Position numbers and translations under genes: made by a program. Positions 37,573 through 46,796 of a stretch of DNA of 64,000 nt are shown piece after piece (position 1 is the stretch's first letter; the number at the start of each line of letters is the position of its first letter). Source of the DNA: JBBSJZ01 sp041751935 (lineage in GTDB: Bacteria > Planctomycetota > Planctomycetia > Pirellulales > Pirellulaceae); assembly GCA_041751935.1 (NCBI GenBank), contig JBGSIA010000080.1, positions 169,669-233,668 of the forward strand, in the 5' to 3' direction. The notes beneath the pieces were generated by a model that ran no database searches, was not told the origin of the DNA, and was given only the letters and a program-made list of their open reading frames with translations.

Positions 37573-40500
37573 ATGAATGCACTTGCTGCTGCACGTCGAG
37601 AGCTCAAGCGGACGAATCATCGACGATTATTGGTGGAGGGCTTGGAACATCGTCGAGTAATGCACGCCCCTGGTACGCCAGTGTTGGAGTTCGAGGTTGC
37701 TCACGGAGTCGTTGCAAATGGTGGGCTGGTGTCACAATGGACAGATCAATCCGCTAACGGAAACCACGTTATCGCCACCGGTTCCGAACGTCCGCAGTTT
37801 GGAGTAGTAAAGACTCCGACCAACGAGAACGCGATCAGCTTTGACGGATTGGATGATCGGCTTTTGCGATTGTTAACCGTTGGAATCTCTGGACTTCCCA
37901 CAGGCAACGCAAGCCGCACCATGTTTATCGTCGCGCAGTTCCATGATGCTGCGGCATGGGGAGGTGTCAGCTACGGCGCTGGTGTAGCGAATCAAGCATT
38001 CGGGATTGGCACGGCTGGGCCGGGAACGAACGAGGGCAAAGCAATCGTTACGGGGTGGGGTGGAGGGAACGATCTTGTTTCGTCTCACTTGACCTATTCG
38101 CCTCCAGCGGGGCCAACCACTGGTTGGCAAGTTCTCACTGCGGTCGTCGATGGCAACGTGGCGACTCTGTACGCCAACGGATCGCAAATCGCTTCGTTTG
38201 CACACAGCTACAACACCAATCTAAGCAATACAGCGTCAATCAACGGTACGTCGGCGTCTCGTCTCGTACTGGGCGAGGAGATAAAAGAGTTTGGCCATAT
38301 AAAATTCGATTTAGCCGCAGTTCTCGTTTACGACACCGCAGTTAGTCCCGCGTTCCGCAGTCAGGTCGAAAGCTACCTTACCGAAGAATACATCGGAGCT
38401 CATACACAAGCGGCCTTTACCGACGAGTTGGTATTAACGCTACCGACAGAGCCGTTGTCGCTCACCAATTTGCCCGACGGTCGAATGCTCGTCTTGGAAA
38501 AAACGGGCGCGATTAAAATCTTTGATCCGCGTGTCGCCGTCCCGACGGCGTCGGCTTACTTGACGGTTCCCAACGTCCAAAGCAACCAAGAGCGAGGACT
38601 GACCGACATCGCGATCGATCCGAATTTCGCAACAAACGGATATTTTTATGTCTACTTTTCAAATTCGGTTACCAAGAAAGTCCAGATATCGCGGTTCACT
38701 CATAACTTTCAAACCAGCAAGGCCAATCCCAATTCACAAGTGGTCATCTGGCAAGACCCCGAAGTGTCAGGTGCGGGCAACGGACAATGTTGTCACTACG
38801 GCGGCGGTTTGGATTTTGGACCCGACGGGAAGCTGTACTTAACTCTTGGCGACATGTGGAATATACCGGCAAGGTCACAGGACCTAACCAAGGCGGCGGG
38901 CAAAATTCTGCGTCTGAATCCGGATGGATCGATTCCAGGCGACAACCCGACGTTTAGCGGTGCCACAGGAACGTTGCCGGGAGTCTGGGCCTATGGTTTA
39001 AGAAATCCGTTCCGTGCAAGCTGGGACATTCCTACCAATCGATTCTTTATTGGTGATGTCGGTGGCAATATCCAAAGCACCGCACGTGAAGAAGTCAATT
39101 TAGGTGTAGCGGGGGCAAATTATGGATGGCATCAAGTCGAAGGTGTTTCAAATAATCCAAACCATACCAACCCCATTTTCGACTACGGGCACACCTCAGC
39201 AACGCCAAATGGTGGCGCGATCGCTGGAGGACTTGTTTATCGCGGCAGCCAGTACCCAAACGAGTACCGAGGCGCCTACTTTTTTGGTGACTACGTGTCG
39301 GGTTGGATTCGATATCTCAAGTTTGATACTGCTGGTCGAGTCATTGACGCAAATCCGGCGACTACTCAAGTCGATGCATTTTCGTTCGTCGATACCCCGG
39401 TTGCCCCCGTTGCATTTGAAGTCGGGCAGGATGGCATGTTGTACTATGTTGATTACTTTACCAAACAAGTTCATAGAATTCGTTACAGTACTGGCAGCAA
39501 TCAAGCTCCCGTCATAACCTCCGCGACTGCGACACCAACCGTTGGGGACACGTCGCCCTTGCGAGTTACCTTTATAGCAAATGCCACGGATGCTGAAAAC
39601 GATCCGTTAACTTATCGGTGGGTTTTCGGCGATGGCACACAGTCGACGCAGAAAAACGTCAGCCACACGTATCAAAGTAAAGGTTCGTACACGGCCACAC
39701 TGCAAGTTTCTGATGGCAACCAGACCACTGTCTCGGAGCCAATTTTGATAACCGTCGGGCAAGCGCCAGTGATTCAAAGCATATCGCCTGCGGACAATTC
39801 AACTTTCCGTGCTGGCGATACACTAACGTTGTCTGCGATCGTGATCGACGATGGTCCGCTAAACGGCAGCAATTATGATTGGTCAGTTCGATTCATTCAC
39901 AATGCCCACACGCATCCTGAAATCAGTAACGTCGCAGGCACCACCGTGCAGTTCGAAATTCCTGTCACGGGACACGATTTTTCGGACAGCACCGGCTTTG
40001 AAATTGAGTTGAAAGTTGTTGACAGCCAGGGAATCAGCACAACCAAGATTAATCGCATATATCCCCAAAAAGTTAACGTCAATATCGGCAGTAACTTTCC
40101 TGGTGTGCTGACCTACACACTCGATGGTATACCGCGTCCGGGAAACTTTGTTCTTGATACGGCGATCAACTTCCAGCACACACTAAGTGTACCGCCAAGT
40201 GTTTCTCACAATGGTGTTCAGTACACTTTCTCGCGTTGGAGCAACAACTCGACCAGCCCAACGTTGACATTCACTGTACCCACGGTGAATTCGAACTTGA
40301 CGGCACAATACACACAGGGTGGTACTTCAGACTTGATCACGCAAGGACTAACGCTGCGTTTGGATGCTGAATCCGGTGTTACCAAATCAGGAACAAAAGT
40401 AACACAGTGGAGCGATTTCTCAGGCCTGGGTAACAACCTGACCTCAATCGGCAATCCGCAATGGGTGAACAATGCACTCAACGGACGAGATGTGATCAAT

Positions 40501-42825
40501 TTCGATGGTGTTGGTGACCGACTTGTTGGAATTGCCAATGGTTTGCCTGGCGGGTCAAGTGATCGCACCGTTTTTATGGTCGCCAGGTATGACGACAATG
40601 GCTACGGCGGATTTGCCTACGGAGCACCGGCAACTAATCAAACATTTGGTACGACTGTTGCGCCCAACGGAAACCTCGCCGTTCAAGGATGGGGCAATGC
40701 GAATGATTTTATCAGTAGGGTAGCTGGCTCTGGACAAGAGTGGCTGATCCAAGGCGCAGTGTTGCAATCCAACCAATTAAAACACTACAAAAACGGCGTG
40801 GAGATCGACACTCGCACCCATGCCTACAATACGCGAACTGGTACCGAATCACAGATTGTCATTGGCGCAGAGATTGACGGTAACCCTCAGCTGAATATGA
40901 CCGTTGCCGAAATTCTTGTCTATGACCGAGCGCTGACTACTGCTGAGAGACAACAAGTCGAAGACTACCTGCGATCCAAATACTTTAACGGCAACCTAGG
41001 TGGCGGTGGTGGGACTACAGTAGGTGGCCCAGCAAAGTTGCAATCAGCGATTGTTAACGCTAGCACAACGGGGTGGACGACCGTCACGTTGCCCCAGTCC
41101 TACAACGATATGGTCGTCGTTGCGACTCCCGTTACCGACAAGAGCAAGCCCTCGGTAACGACTCGAATTCGCAACGCGGAAAGTGGCAATACGTTTGAGA
41201 TTATGCTGCAACAAACGGGAACCTTGGGTGGAAACCAAAACGTTTCTTTTCCGGTGCATTACACGGTTGTTGAAGCGGGCGTTTACACGCAAGCTCGCGA
41301 CGGCGTGAAAATGGAAGCGTTCAAAACAGTGGCGACCACGACTGACGCCAAAGGATCCTATGTCGGCAAGAACGTGACCGGTGCTCTGTCCAACAGCTAC
41401 TCCAATCCGGTCGTCGTCGGCCAAGTCATGAGCTTTAACGATCCCAAATGGTCTGTATTCTGGTCACGCGGAAAGACCGACTTTGATCCGGTCAGCAATA
41501 ACGCAGTCTGGGTCGGCAAGCATGTCGGTTCTGATCCGACAACGAGCCGCGCCCACGAACAGCTTGGCGTCGTTGTCATTGAACAAGGAAGCGGTACGAT
41601 CGGTTCTTTTGGCTACAGTGCCATTTTGGGAGCAAGCAAGATCGATGGTGTGCAGAATCAGGGCAGTAGCTACCCGTTGACGCTGTCGAATCCAGCGTCC
41701 GCTATCGCCAGCCAAACTGGTATGCACGGTAGCGATGGCGGCTGGGCCGTATTGTATGGAAGTAGCCCTCTTAATGGTCGGCTTTTCTTAGCGATCGAAG
41801 AGGACCAGGAACAGGATATTGAACGCAATCATGCGAATGAACACGCAGCGTATATTTTATTCAATCCAGTAGATGGTCCGTCAGGTTCGGCAGCCATAAG
41901 TGTTCCATCAGAAATCAGTCCGGTGATACGAGCGAGTGATTTCACGCAGCCTCTCGACGGATCGCGGATCGCGGACCCAGCGGGAAACAACACCCTGATG
42001 ATCATGGAGATCGATGGCGAGATTGATTTCACAGGTACAAAGGTTGACGTCCGTGGATTCAATCGCATCGACCTGTCGAGTGAGTATCAAACGAAATTGA
42101 TCCTTGATCGATTGTCGATCGCACGGTTGGTGCAAGCGGAGATGCCGCTAGAAGTCGTCATAGCGGCTGGCAACCAACTCATCATGAACGACGCAGCCGA
42201 CTGGAGAATGACCCATCCAGTCATTGTCGATGGTCAGTTCATGCTGACGGCCAAGAGTGTGATGGGAGGAAATGAAACCGTGCGTGCCCAAACCGAAAAT
42301 CTCTGGAAGAATTTTCTCGTTGCAGGAGACGTCAACAATAGTGGTGACATTACCGCTGGTGACGCACTGGAAATCGTATTCGAGTTGAATCGTCGACTCT
42401 ACTCCGATCCCGACTCTGGAATTTTGGTGGAGCCGAATAATCTTCCGCAGTGGCCCGGCCTGTACCTGGATCGTAGCGGTGACAATCTTGTGAGCGCATT
42501 GGACGCTCTCTTGGTGATCAACGATCTTTACCGTCAAACGCTGGAGGGCCAGACCGAACTCGAAGGCGAAATGGCCTTGCCGTTATCGACGATGTTCCCT
42601 TCACGTGAGTTGAAGTCACCCGTCGATCGCGAAACCGATAGCCAGCAGGCTGAGACAATTGAGATCCACAATTGGAGTTCCTCGCTGCCCTCTCCACCAA
42701 CAGCTTTGCAATTGAACTCTTCATCATTGGATGTCAGTGTGCCATCGAGTGCTTCGACGGACTCCGCTTCGAGGGCAATCGATGCGATTTTCAGCGATGG
42801 TGAATTTATCCTGACGTTGTCATAG
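37573..42825 (+). CDS. Giant secreted LamG-sugar dehydrogenase-PKD-LamG-dockerin protein
   Basis: This 1,750-residue protein starts with a basic region and LEHRRVM (24-30), the motif class of planctomycete surface proteins. Domains in order: LamG/concanavalin-like (about 38-270, ending in a VLVYDTAV strand), glucose/sorbosone dehydrogenase propeller (about 280-635, with GLDFGPDGKLYLT and GDYVSGWIRYL), PKD (about 642-730, WVFGDGTQ), another beta domain, a second LamG copy (about 928-1150) matching the first, a beta-sandwich region (about 1155-1440) and a dockerin-like pair (about 1584-1655, GDVNNSGDITAGDAL and DRSGDNLVSALDALLVIN). Inferred role: surface polysaccharide binding and oxidation. 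A GAAGG string about 10 bp upstream supports the ATG. Confidence 0.9.
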   Translation: MNALAAARRELKRTNHRRLLVEGLEHRRVMHAPGTPVLEFEVAHGVVANGGLVSQWTDQSANGNHVIATGSERPQFGVVKTPTNENAISFDGLDDRLLRLLTVGISGLPTGNASRTMFIVAQFHDAAAWGGVSYGAGVANQAFGIGTAGPGTNEGKAIVTGWGGGNDLVSSHLTYSPPAGPTTGWQVLTAVVDGNVATLYANGSQIASFAHSYNTNLSNTASINGTSASRLVLGEEIKEFGHIKFDLAAVLVYDTAVSPAFRSQVESYLTEEYIGAHTQAAFTDELVLTLPTEPLSLTNLPDGRMLVLEKTGAIKIFDPRVAVPTASAYLTVPNVQSNQERGLTDIAIDPNFATNGYFYVYFSNSVTKKVQISRFTHNFQTSKANPNSQVVIWQDPEVSGAGNGQCCHYGGGLDFGPDGKLYLTLGDMWNIPARSQDLTKAAGKILRLNPDGSIPGDNPTFSGATGTLPGVWAYGLRNPFRASWDIPTNRFFIGDVGGNIQSTAREEVNLGVAGANYGWHQVEGVSNNPNHTNPIFDYGHTSATPNGGAIAGGLVYRGSQYPNEYRGAYFFGDYVSGWIRYLKFDTAGRVIDANPATTQVDAFSFVDTPVAPVAFEVGQDGMLYYVDYFTKQVHRIRYSTGSNQAPVITSATATPTVGDTSPLRVTFIANATDAENDPLTYRWVFGDGTQSTQKNVSHTYQSKGSYTATLQVSDGNQTTVSEPILITVGQAPVIQSISPADNSTFRAGDTLTLSAIVIDDGPLNGSNYDWSVRFIHNAHTHPEISNVAGTTVQFEIPVTGHDFSDSTGFEIELKVVDSQGISTTKINRIYPQKVNVNIGSNFPGVLTYTLDGIPRPGNFVLDTAINFQHTLSVPPSVSHNGVQYTFSRWSNNSTSPTLTFTVPTVNSNLTAQYTQGGTSDLITQGLTLRLDAESGVTKSGTKVTQWSDFSGLGNNLTSIGNPQWVNNALNGRDVINFDGVGDRLVGIANGLPGGSSDRTVFMVARYDDNGYGGFAYGAPATNQTFGTTVAPNGNLAVQGWGNANDFISRVAGSGQEWLIQGAVLQSNQLKHYKNGVEIDTRTHAYNTRTGTESQIVIGAEIDGNPQLNMTVAEILVYDRALTTAERQQVEDYLRSKYFNGNLGGGGGTTVGGPAKLQSAIVNASTTGWTTVTLPQSYNDMVVVATPVTDKSKPSVTTRIRNAESGNTFEIMLQQTGTLGGNQNVSFPVHYTVVEAGVYTQARDGVKMEAFKTVATTTDAKGSYVGKNVTGALSNSYSNPVVVGQVMSFNDPKWSVFWSRGKTDFDPVSNNAVWVGKHVGSDPTTSRAHEQLGVVVIEQGSGTIGSFGYSAILGASKIDGVQNQGSSYPLTLSNPASAIASQTGMHGSDGGWAVLYGSSPLNGRLFLAIEEDQEQDIERNHANEHAAYILFNPVDGPSGSAAISVPSEISPVIRASDFTQPLDGSRIADPAGNNTLMIMEIDGEIDFTGTKVDVRGFNRIDLSSEYQTKLILDRLSIARLVQAEMPLEVVIAAGNQLIMNDAADWRMTHPVIVDGQFMLTAKSVMGGNETVRAQTENLWKNFLVAGDVNNSGDITAGDALEIVFELNRRLYSDPDSGILVEPNNLPQWPGLYLDRSGDNLVSALDALLVINDLYRQTLEGQTELEGEMALPLSTMFPSRELKSPVDRETDSQQAETIEIHNWSSSLPSPPTALQLNSSSLDVSVPSSASTDSASRAIDAIFSDGEFILTLS

Positions 42826-42910
42826 CTGCTGGTTTGGCCGAGGCATTCCCCGCGAGCTGTTGGCCTAACTACTGTGCATTCGGTAATTCACGGCAGGACA
42901 GGGACTTTCC

Positions 42911-43024
42911 ATGCAGCAACACTCGACGCACAATGAGCCGCTTGAGAACTCAACGAGCTTTCGCGTTGTGATCCTCTGTCAGTATTTTCCTCCGCTGTTC
43001 CCTACCGTCGGTACGACTTGCTAA
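42911..43024 (+). CDS. 37-codon ORF overlapping the proS start, leader peptide or gene remnant
   Basis: An ATG at 42911, six bases after a GGGA string, opens a 37-codon frame with four Pro codons, including the run FPPLFP near its end. Its TAA (43022-43024) overlaps the proS ATG as TAATG, and proS has no clear Shine-Dalgarno of its own, so translation of proS could depend on this ORF. That suggests a proline-sensing leader. However, the segment VVILCQYFPP also resembles the N-terminus of GT4 glycosyltransferases, so a decayed gene start is the alternative. Confidence 0.45.
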   Translation: MQQHSTHNEPLENSTSFRVVILCQYFPPLFPTVGTTC

Positions 43025-44538
43025 TGGCCAAGGCTCCTAAGACTGCTATTTCCCCTACACGCAGCGAAGACTATCCCGAGTGGTACCAGCAAGTGATTCG
43101 TGGCGCGGATCTTGCCGAAAATTCACCCGTCCGCGGCTGTATGGTGATCAAACCATGGGGCTACCGGCTGTGGGAGAATATGCAGCGAGCATTGGATGAC
43201 ATGTTCAAAGCGACGGGGCACCAGAACGCTTACTTTCCGCTGTTCATTCCGATGAGCTTTCTCGAAAAGGAAGCTGAGCACGTCGAGGGGTTCGCGAAAG
43301 AGTGTGCCGTTGTCACTCATCATCGGCTGGAACCAAATGGTCAGGGCGGGCTGCGGCCGGCTGGTCCGCTTGAAGAACCACTGATCGTGCGTCCGACCAG
43401 TGAAACTATCATCGGTGCGACGTATGCCAAATGGGTACAAAGCTACCGTGACTTGCCGATTCTAATTAACCAGTGGGCCAACGTCGTCCGCTGGGAAATG
43501 CGGACGCGAATGTTTTTGCGGACTGCGGAGTTTCTTTGGCAGGAGGGTCATACCGTTCATGCAACAGCCGAAGAAGCGATGGAAGAGACTCGACGGATGA
43601 TTGGAGTGTACGCGGACTTTGCAGAGAACTGGATGGCGATGCCGGTAATTGTTGGTCGTAAAACGCCAGCGGAGCGATTTCCTGGTGCCGTCGAAACACT
43701 GTCAATTGAAGCCATGATGCAGGACCATAAAGCGCTGCAAGCGGGCACAAGCCATTTTCTCGGACAAAACTTTTCGAAAGCTCAAGAAATTAAATTCCAA
43801 GACCAAAACGGTGACATCCAATTCGCGTGGACCACAAGTTGGGGAGTATCCACACGATTGATCGGAGCGCTAATCATGTCCCACAGTGACGATGATGGTT
43901 TCGTGTTGCCGCCCAGATTGGCACCAGCACAAGTTGTGATTTTGCCAATCTATCGTGACGAAGAGCAACGATGTGAAGTAATCCAGAATGTGGAAACGCT
44001 TCGCCAAGCGTTGCAGCAACAGCAGTTCGCCGGTAGCGCGGTGCGAGTGGAAATTGACGACCGCGACATTCGAGGTGGCGAGAAGAAATGGTATCACGTC
44101 AAACGTGGCGTCCCGATTCGCATTGAGGTTGGCCCAAAGGACATTGAGAAAGACAGTGTCTTTGTCAGCTTGCGAACGGTTGAAAAAAGCGAGTCAATAT
44201 CGCGCAGTCAATTGATCGAAACGATTGGTGCATTACTAGGAAAGATCCAGTCTGATTTGTACAATAACGCTCTCGAACTGCGACGTGCCAATACCGTTAC
44301 GATCACCAATGAAGCAGACTTCCGTTCATTCTTTGCCACGACAACCGAGGATTCTTCAGAGATTCACGGTGGGTTTGCAAAATGCCATTTCGCTGACGAG
44401 GATTCGATACAGCCACTGCTCAAAGAATTGAAGGTCACGATTCGATGCATTCCCGATGACGACAACGAAGCGAAAGGGACCTGCTTCGCGACAGGAAAAC
44501 GGGCGGAAAAAATGGCGATCTTTGCCAAAGCGTATTGA
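43024..44538 (+). CDS. proS: Prolyl-tRNA synthetase
   Basis: This class II synthetase charges tRNA-Pro (EC 6.1.1.15). The 504-residue product is of the shorter archaeal/eukaryotic-like type, without the editing insertion of the long bacterial type. Motifs: PVRGCMVIKPWGY near the start, motif 2 RWEMRTRMFLRTAEFLWQEGHT, ATP-site TSWGVSTRLIGALIMSH (motif 3 region) and the anticodon-binding domain beginning VVILPIY. The ATG at 43024 is preferred over the in-frame TTG at 43018, and it overlaps the stop of the upstream 37-codon ORF. Confidence 0.96.
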   Translation: MAKAPKTAISPTRSEDYPEWYQQVIRGADLAENSPVRGCMVIKPWGYRLWENMQRALDDMFKATGHQNAYFPLFIPMSFLEKEAEHVEGFAKECAVVTHHRLEPNGQGGLRPAGPLEEPLIVRPTSETIIGATYAKWVQSYRDLPILINQWANVVRWEMRTRMFLRTAEFLWQEGHTVHATAEEAMEETRRMIGVYADFAENWMAMPVIVGRKTPAERFPGAVETLSIEAMMQDHKALQAGTSHFLGQNFSKAQEIKFQDQNGDIQFAWTTSWGVSTRLIGALIMSHSDDDGFVLPPRLAPAQVVILPIYRDEEQRCEVIQNVETLRQALQQQQFAGSAVRVEIDDRDIRGGEKKWYHVKRGVPIRIEVGPKDIEKDSVFVSLRTVEKSESISRSQLIETIGALLGKIQSDLYNNALELRRANTVTITNEADFRSFFATTTEDSSEIHGGFAKCHFADEDSIQPLLKELKVTIRCIPDDDNEAKGTCFATGKRAEKMAIFAKAY

Positions 44539-44560
44539 GTGTTTGTAACGATTCGATATT

Positions 44561-44620
44561 CAAACGACGTCTTGGTGAGATCGGCCAGGGAAATGGCTTG
44601 TCCTCCAAGGACGTCGTTTG
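44561..44620. terminator. Strong stem-loop between convergent genes, candidate bidirectional terminator
   Basis: Perfect 11-bp arms (CAAACGACGTC at 44561-44571 and its complement at 44610-44620), extended by a TTGG/CCAAG pairing with one bulge, enclose an inner GCCA-TGGC hairpin. It begins 22 bp after the proS stop, before the convergent LTxxQ gene. There is no T-tract, so Rho-independent termination is uncertain; RNA processing or 3'-end protection is possible. Confidence 0.55.
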
Positions 44621-44645
44621 CGATAAATCAAAGCGGTACAAAAGT

Positions 44646-45107
44646 CTATTCAGACTTCTCGGATTTCTTTTTAGCCGCAGCTTTCTTGCTCTTCCCTGAC
44701 TCTTCTTTAGCCGGTTCATTCGCCTCGCGAAGTGACTGTAATTCCTTCCGCTGGCTTGCAGTCAGCACGGCTTCCATTTCGGACATTTGCTGAGCTTCGA
44801 GAGCTTCGATCTGTTTACGTAGCGCGGCGATCTTATCGCGATACTTTTCTTGAGCTTCATAAATTTTTTCCCGCTGCTCAGCATCAACGAGTGATGCAAA
44901 GAATGGAGGCAGGCGTCCTCCAGAGGACTTCTCAGTTTTCGCTACGGATTTTGCTGTCTTTTTTGCTGCTGAAGGCGAACTGTCTTTCTCAGTAGCCTGC
45001 TTTGTTGACGGCTTCTTTGCCGACGCCTTTTCTTCATCCGCTAATAAGCTAGAAGCTGCACCTACAAGGAGAACACTCGACAACAGCACCAAGATCATTC
45101 GTTTCAT
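44646..45107 (-). CDS. Periplasmic Lys/Ala-rich protein with LTxxQ (Spy/CpxP-like) helix
   Basis: This 153-residue protein has a clear Sec signal (MKRMILVLLSSVLL ... SLLADEE), a Lys/Ala/Ser-rich low-complexity stretch (about 25-62), a helical hairpin (about 70-125) with VDAEQREKI and LTASQRKEL, matching the LTxxQ motif of Spy/CpxP proteins, and a second Lys-rich tail. Spy relatives are ATP-independent chaperones or metal-stress sensors. A ZIP transporter gene lies upstream on the same strand (about 260 bp away), which may be relevant. No catalytic site is expected. Confidence 0.75.
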   Translation of the reverse strand: MKRMILVLLSSVLLVGAASSLLADEEKASAKKPSTKQATEKDSSPSAAKKTAKSVAKTEKSSGGRLPPFFASLVDAEQREKIYEAQEKYRDKIAALRKQIEALEAQQMSEMEAVLTASQRKELQSLREANEPAKEESGKSKKAAAKKKSEKSE

Positions 45108-45367
45108 TGAACTACCCCTTCACAGATTAGAGAGCACCTAAGGATATAGAGAATTTTACCAACAGAGACTGTGAGGCTCATGTTGCATGTAGCGAACGAA
45201 CCCCACGCTGAGCGAAACCGTTTTGTTCAGTCAGCTGTCGGTGAATTTAGGGCTATTCAATTCATTGTCAATCTTTTTTTTAAAAAATTTTAGATGCTCC
45301 CCTCCTTTGGTACGTGCAATATTTCAAGATGAGCCTGCCTGGACGTTTTCCCGTCTACGAGAACAGT
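45108..45367. other. Intergenic region with T/A-rich tract
   Basis: This 260-bp gap lies between the ZIP transporter 3' end and the LTxxQ gene start. It holds a long T then A then T run (about 45273-45295). No gene or clear hairpin was seen; it probably includes the promoter of the LTxxQ gene. Confidence 0.4.
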
Positions 45368-46315
45368 TCAGTGCCCGTTTTGTTCGACATGCTCGGTATG
45401 CGAATGCGAGCCATGTTGGTGTCCTGGCAGGTTTTCAATGCAGACAGCGATTAGAACACCAAGCAGTAAGGCGGTGGTCAACTTGCCGCGGTCATGATCA
45501 TGAAACGCCACTTCGGGCAGCAAATCTGCAAGCGCGATACCGATAAAAAAACCGCCAGAGATCGCTAGTCCCCAGCCAAGTGAGGCGCCGCCGTCAGCGA
45601 AGCTGGTCGCTCCCACGTAAAACAGTCCTGCACCTACGGGGCAAGCGAGAGAGAAGGCAAAGTTAACAGCACTTTGCGCCACCGACGACCAGCGTTGTTT
45701 ATTCATCACTGAAGTAATCGCGAACGCATCGAGCGGCTTGTGCAGAACGACAGCCAGAAATGTTCCCAGTCCAGCAAGCCCGAGCCAGGAGCCATGATGC
45801 ACATCCGCCAGCACACTACTTGCCAGCGCCACACCGTCAACAAGCGTGTGCAGTGCCAAACCGAAAAACAGCCCCGCCCAACTCAACCCAGTCGGATCAG
45901 AACGCTCATGCTTGTGGATATCGTCATGCACATGAACTTCGCCTCGCTGATGATCATGGTCGCTTGCGTGCGTATGAACAAGCGCATGATCGTGGGAGCA
46001 ATTCAAATGGTCCACCGCCACCGTATCGATCGATGCGCCATGCTCACAAGTGTGGAACAAACGGATCAGCAGGAACATTACAATCAGTCCGATTAGAGCC
46101 CCCGTGCCCATCTTGGCGCTCGACCCCAACATCTCGCTTGAATGTGGCAACAGATGCATCATCGCAATTCCCAGCATCAACCCGCCTACCCCACTCATCA
46201 GCATCTGGGTTCGCAAATGCGTCATCCGCATCAGTTTGGGCAGTCGACCACCTGCAACTGATGCCACCACAATCAGCAGACAATAGATAAAGAGGAGGGT
46301 TCCGGAGGTGATCAT
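45368..46315 (-). CDS. ZIP-family metal ion transporter
   Basis: This 315-residue membrane protein imports divalent metals, probably zinc. Eight hydrophobic segments are visible. The metal-site helices carry HTLVDGVALASS and HKPLDAFAI, the two conserved ZIP motifs. The cytoplasmic loop between helices 3 and 4 is His-rich (HSHD-type runs near 107-145), and the C-terminus ends in a second His-rich tail (HQHGSHSHTEH), both typical metal-binding regions. The ATG at 46315 has a hydrophobic N-terminus. The operon partner is unclear; the LTxxQ gene lies downstream on the same strand. Confidence 0.9.
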   Translation of the reverse strand: MITSGTLLFIYCLLIVVASVAGGRLPKLMRMTHLRTQMLMSGVGGLMLGIAMMHLLPHSSEMLGSSAKMGTGALIGLIVMFLLIRLFHTCEHGASIDTVAVDHLNCSHDHALVHTHASDHDHQRGEVHVHDDIHKHERSDPTGLSWAGLFFGLALHTLVDGVALASSVLADVHHGSWLGLAGLGTFLAVVLHKPLDAFAITSVMNKQRWSSVAQSAVNFAFSLACPVGAGLFYVGATSFADGGASLGWGLAISGGFFIGIALADLLPEVAFHDHDRGKLTTALLLGVLIAVCIENLPGHQHGSHSHTEHVEQNGH

Positions 46316-46400
46316 GAGCAGGCAATAAAAGTGGCGGCAGAAAACCTAAACCGCACAACTTAAGCTATCGCAATCGAAGTACAAATAGTCCCGAGCGTCC

Positions 46401-46712
46401 TTATTCAAGAGGCTTGACCTGTACATTGCCATCAGTGACACGAACCTCGAACGAATCCACCTTCACTCGCGGATTGTCTTCCCATGTCCCGTCCTTGATA
46501 CAGAACCGCCATGCATGCCAGGGACAGGTCACGCTATTTTCCTCAACATGACCTTCGGCTAAGGACGCCCCCATGTGTGGGCACAGGTCATCGATCGCAA
46601 AAAACTCGTTTCCTTTGCGAAATACCGCAACCATGCGACCATCCACGACTACCGCTTTTCCTTGACCATCAACGAAATCGCTGACTTTTCCAACCGTTTC
46701 AAATTCACTCAC
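46401..46712 (-). CDS. Rieske [2Fe-2S] ferredoxin (NirD/BphF-like)
   Basis: The 103-residue electron-transfer protein has a single Rieske domain with the two cluster motifs CPHMGAS (C-x-H) and CPWHAWRF (C-x-x-H) and the expected spacing. The short size matches soluble ferredoxins of oxygenases or nitrite reductase small subunits. No oxygenase or reductase gene is adjacent, so its partner is unknown. It lies about 85 bp from the ZIP gene on the same strand and is divergent from the radical SAM gene. Confidence 0.88.
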   Translation of the reverse strand: MSEFETVGKVSDFVDGQGKAVVVDGRMVAVFRKGNEFFAIDDLCPHMGASLAEGHVEENSVTCPWHAWRFCIKDGTWEDNPRVKVDSFEVRVTDGNVQVKPLE

Positions 46713-46796
46713 GAGCGTTCTTTCCCTTGCACTGTACTGTGGTTTCCGTACACACTTTAGCGTGAAGTCTCACCCAGCCCAACGGATCTCCCCCAC

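Noticed and set aside
45223..45546. Plus-strand ORF of 107 aa in the ZIP gene region
   Set aside because: It is antisense to the His-rich end of the ZIP transporter and begins in an AT tract, with no domain resemblance.
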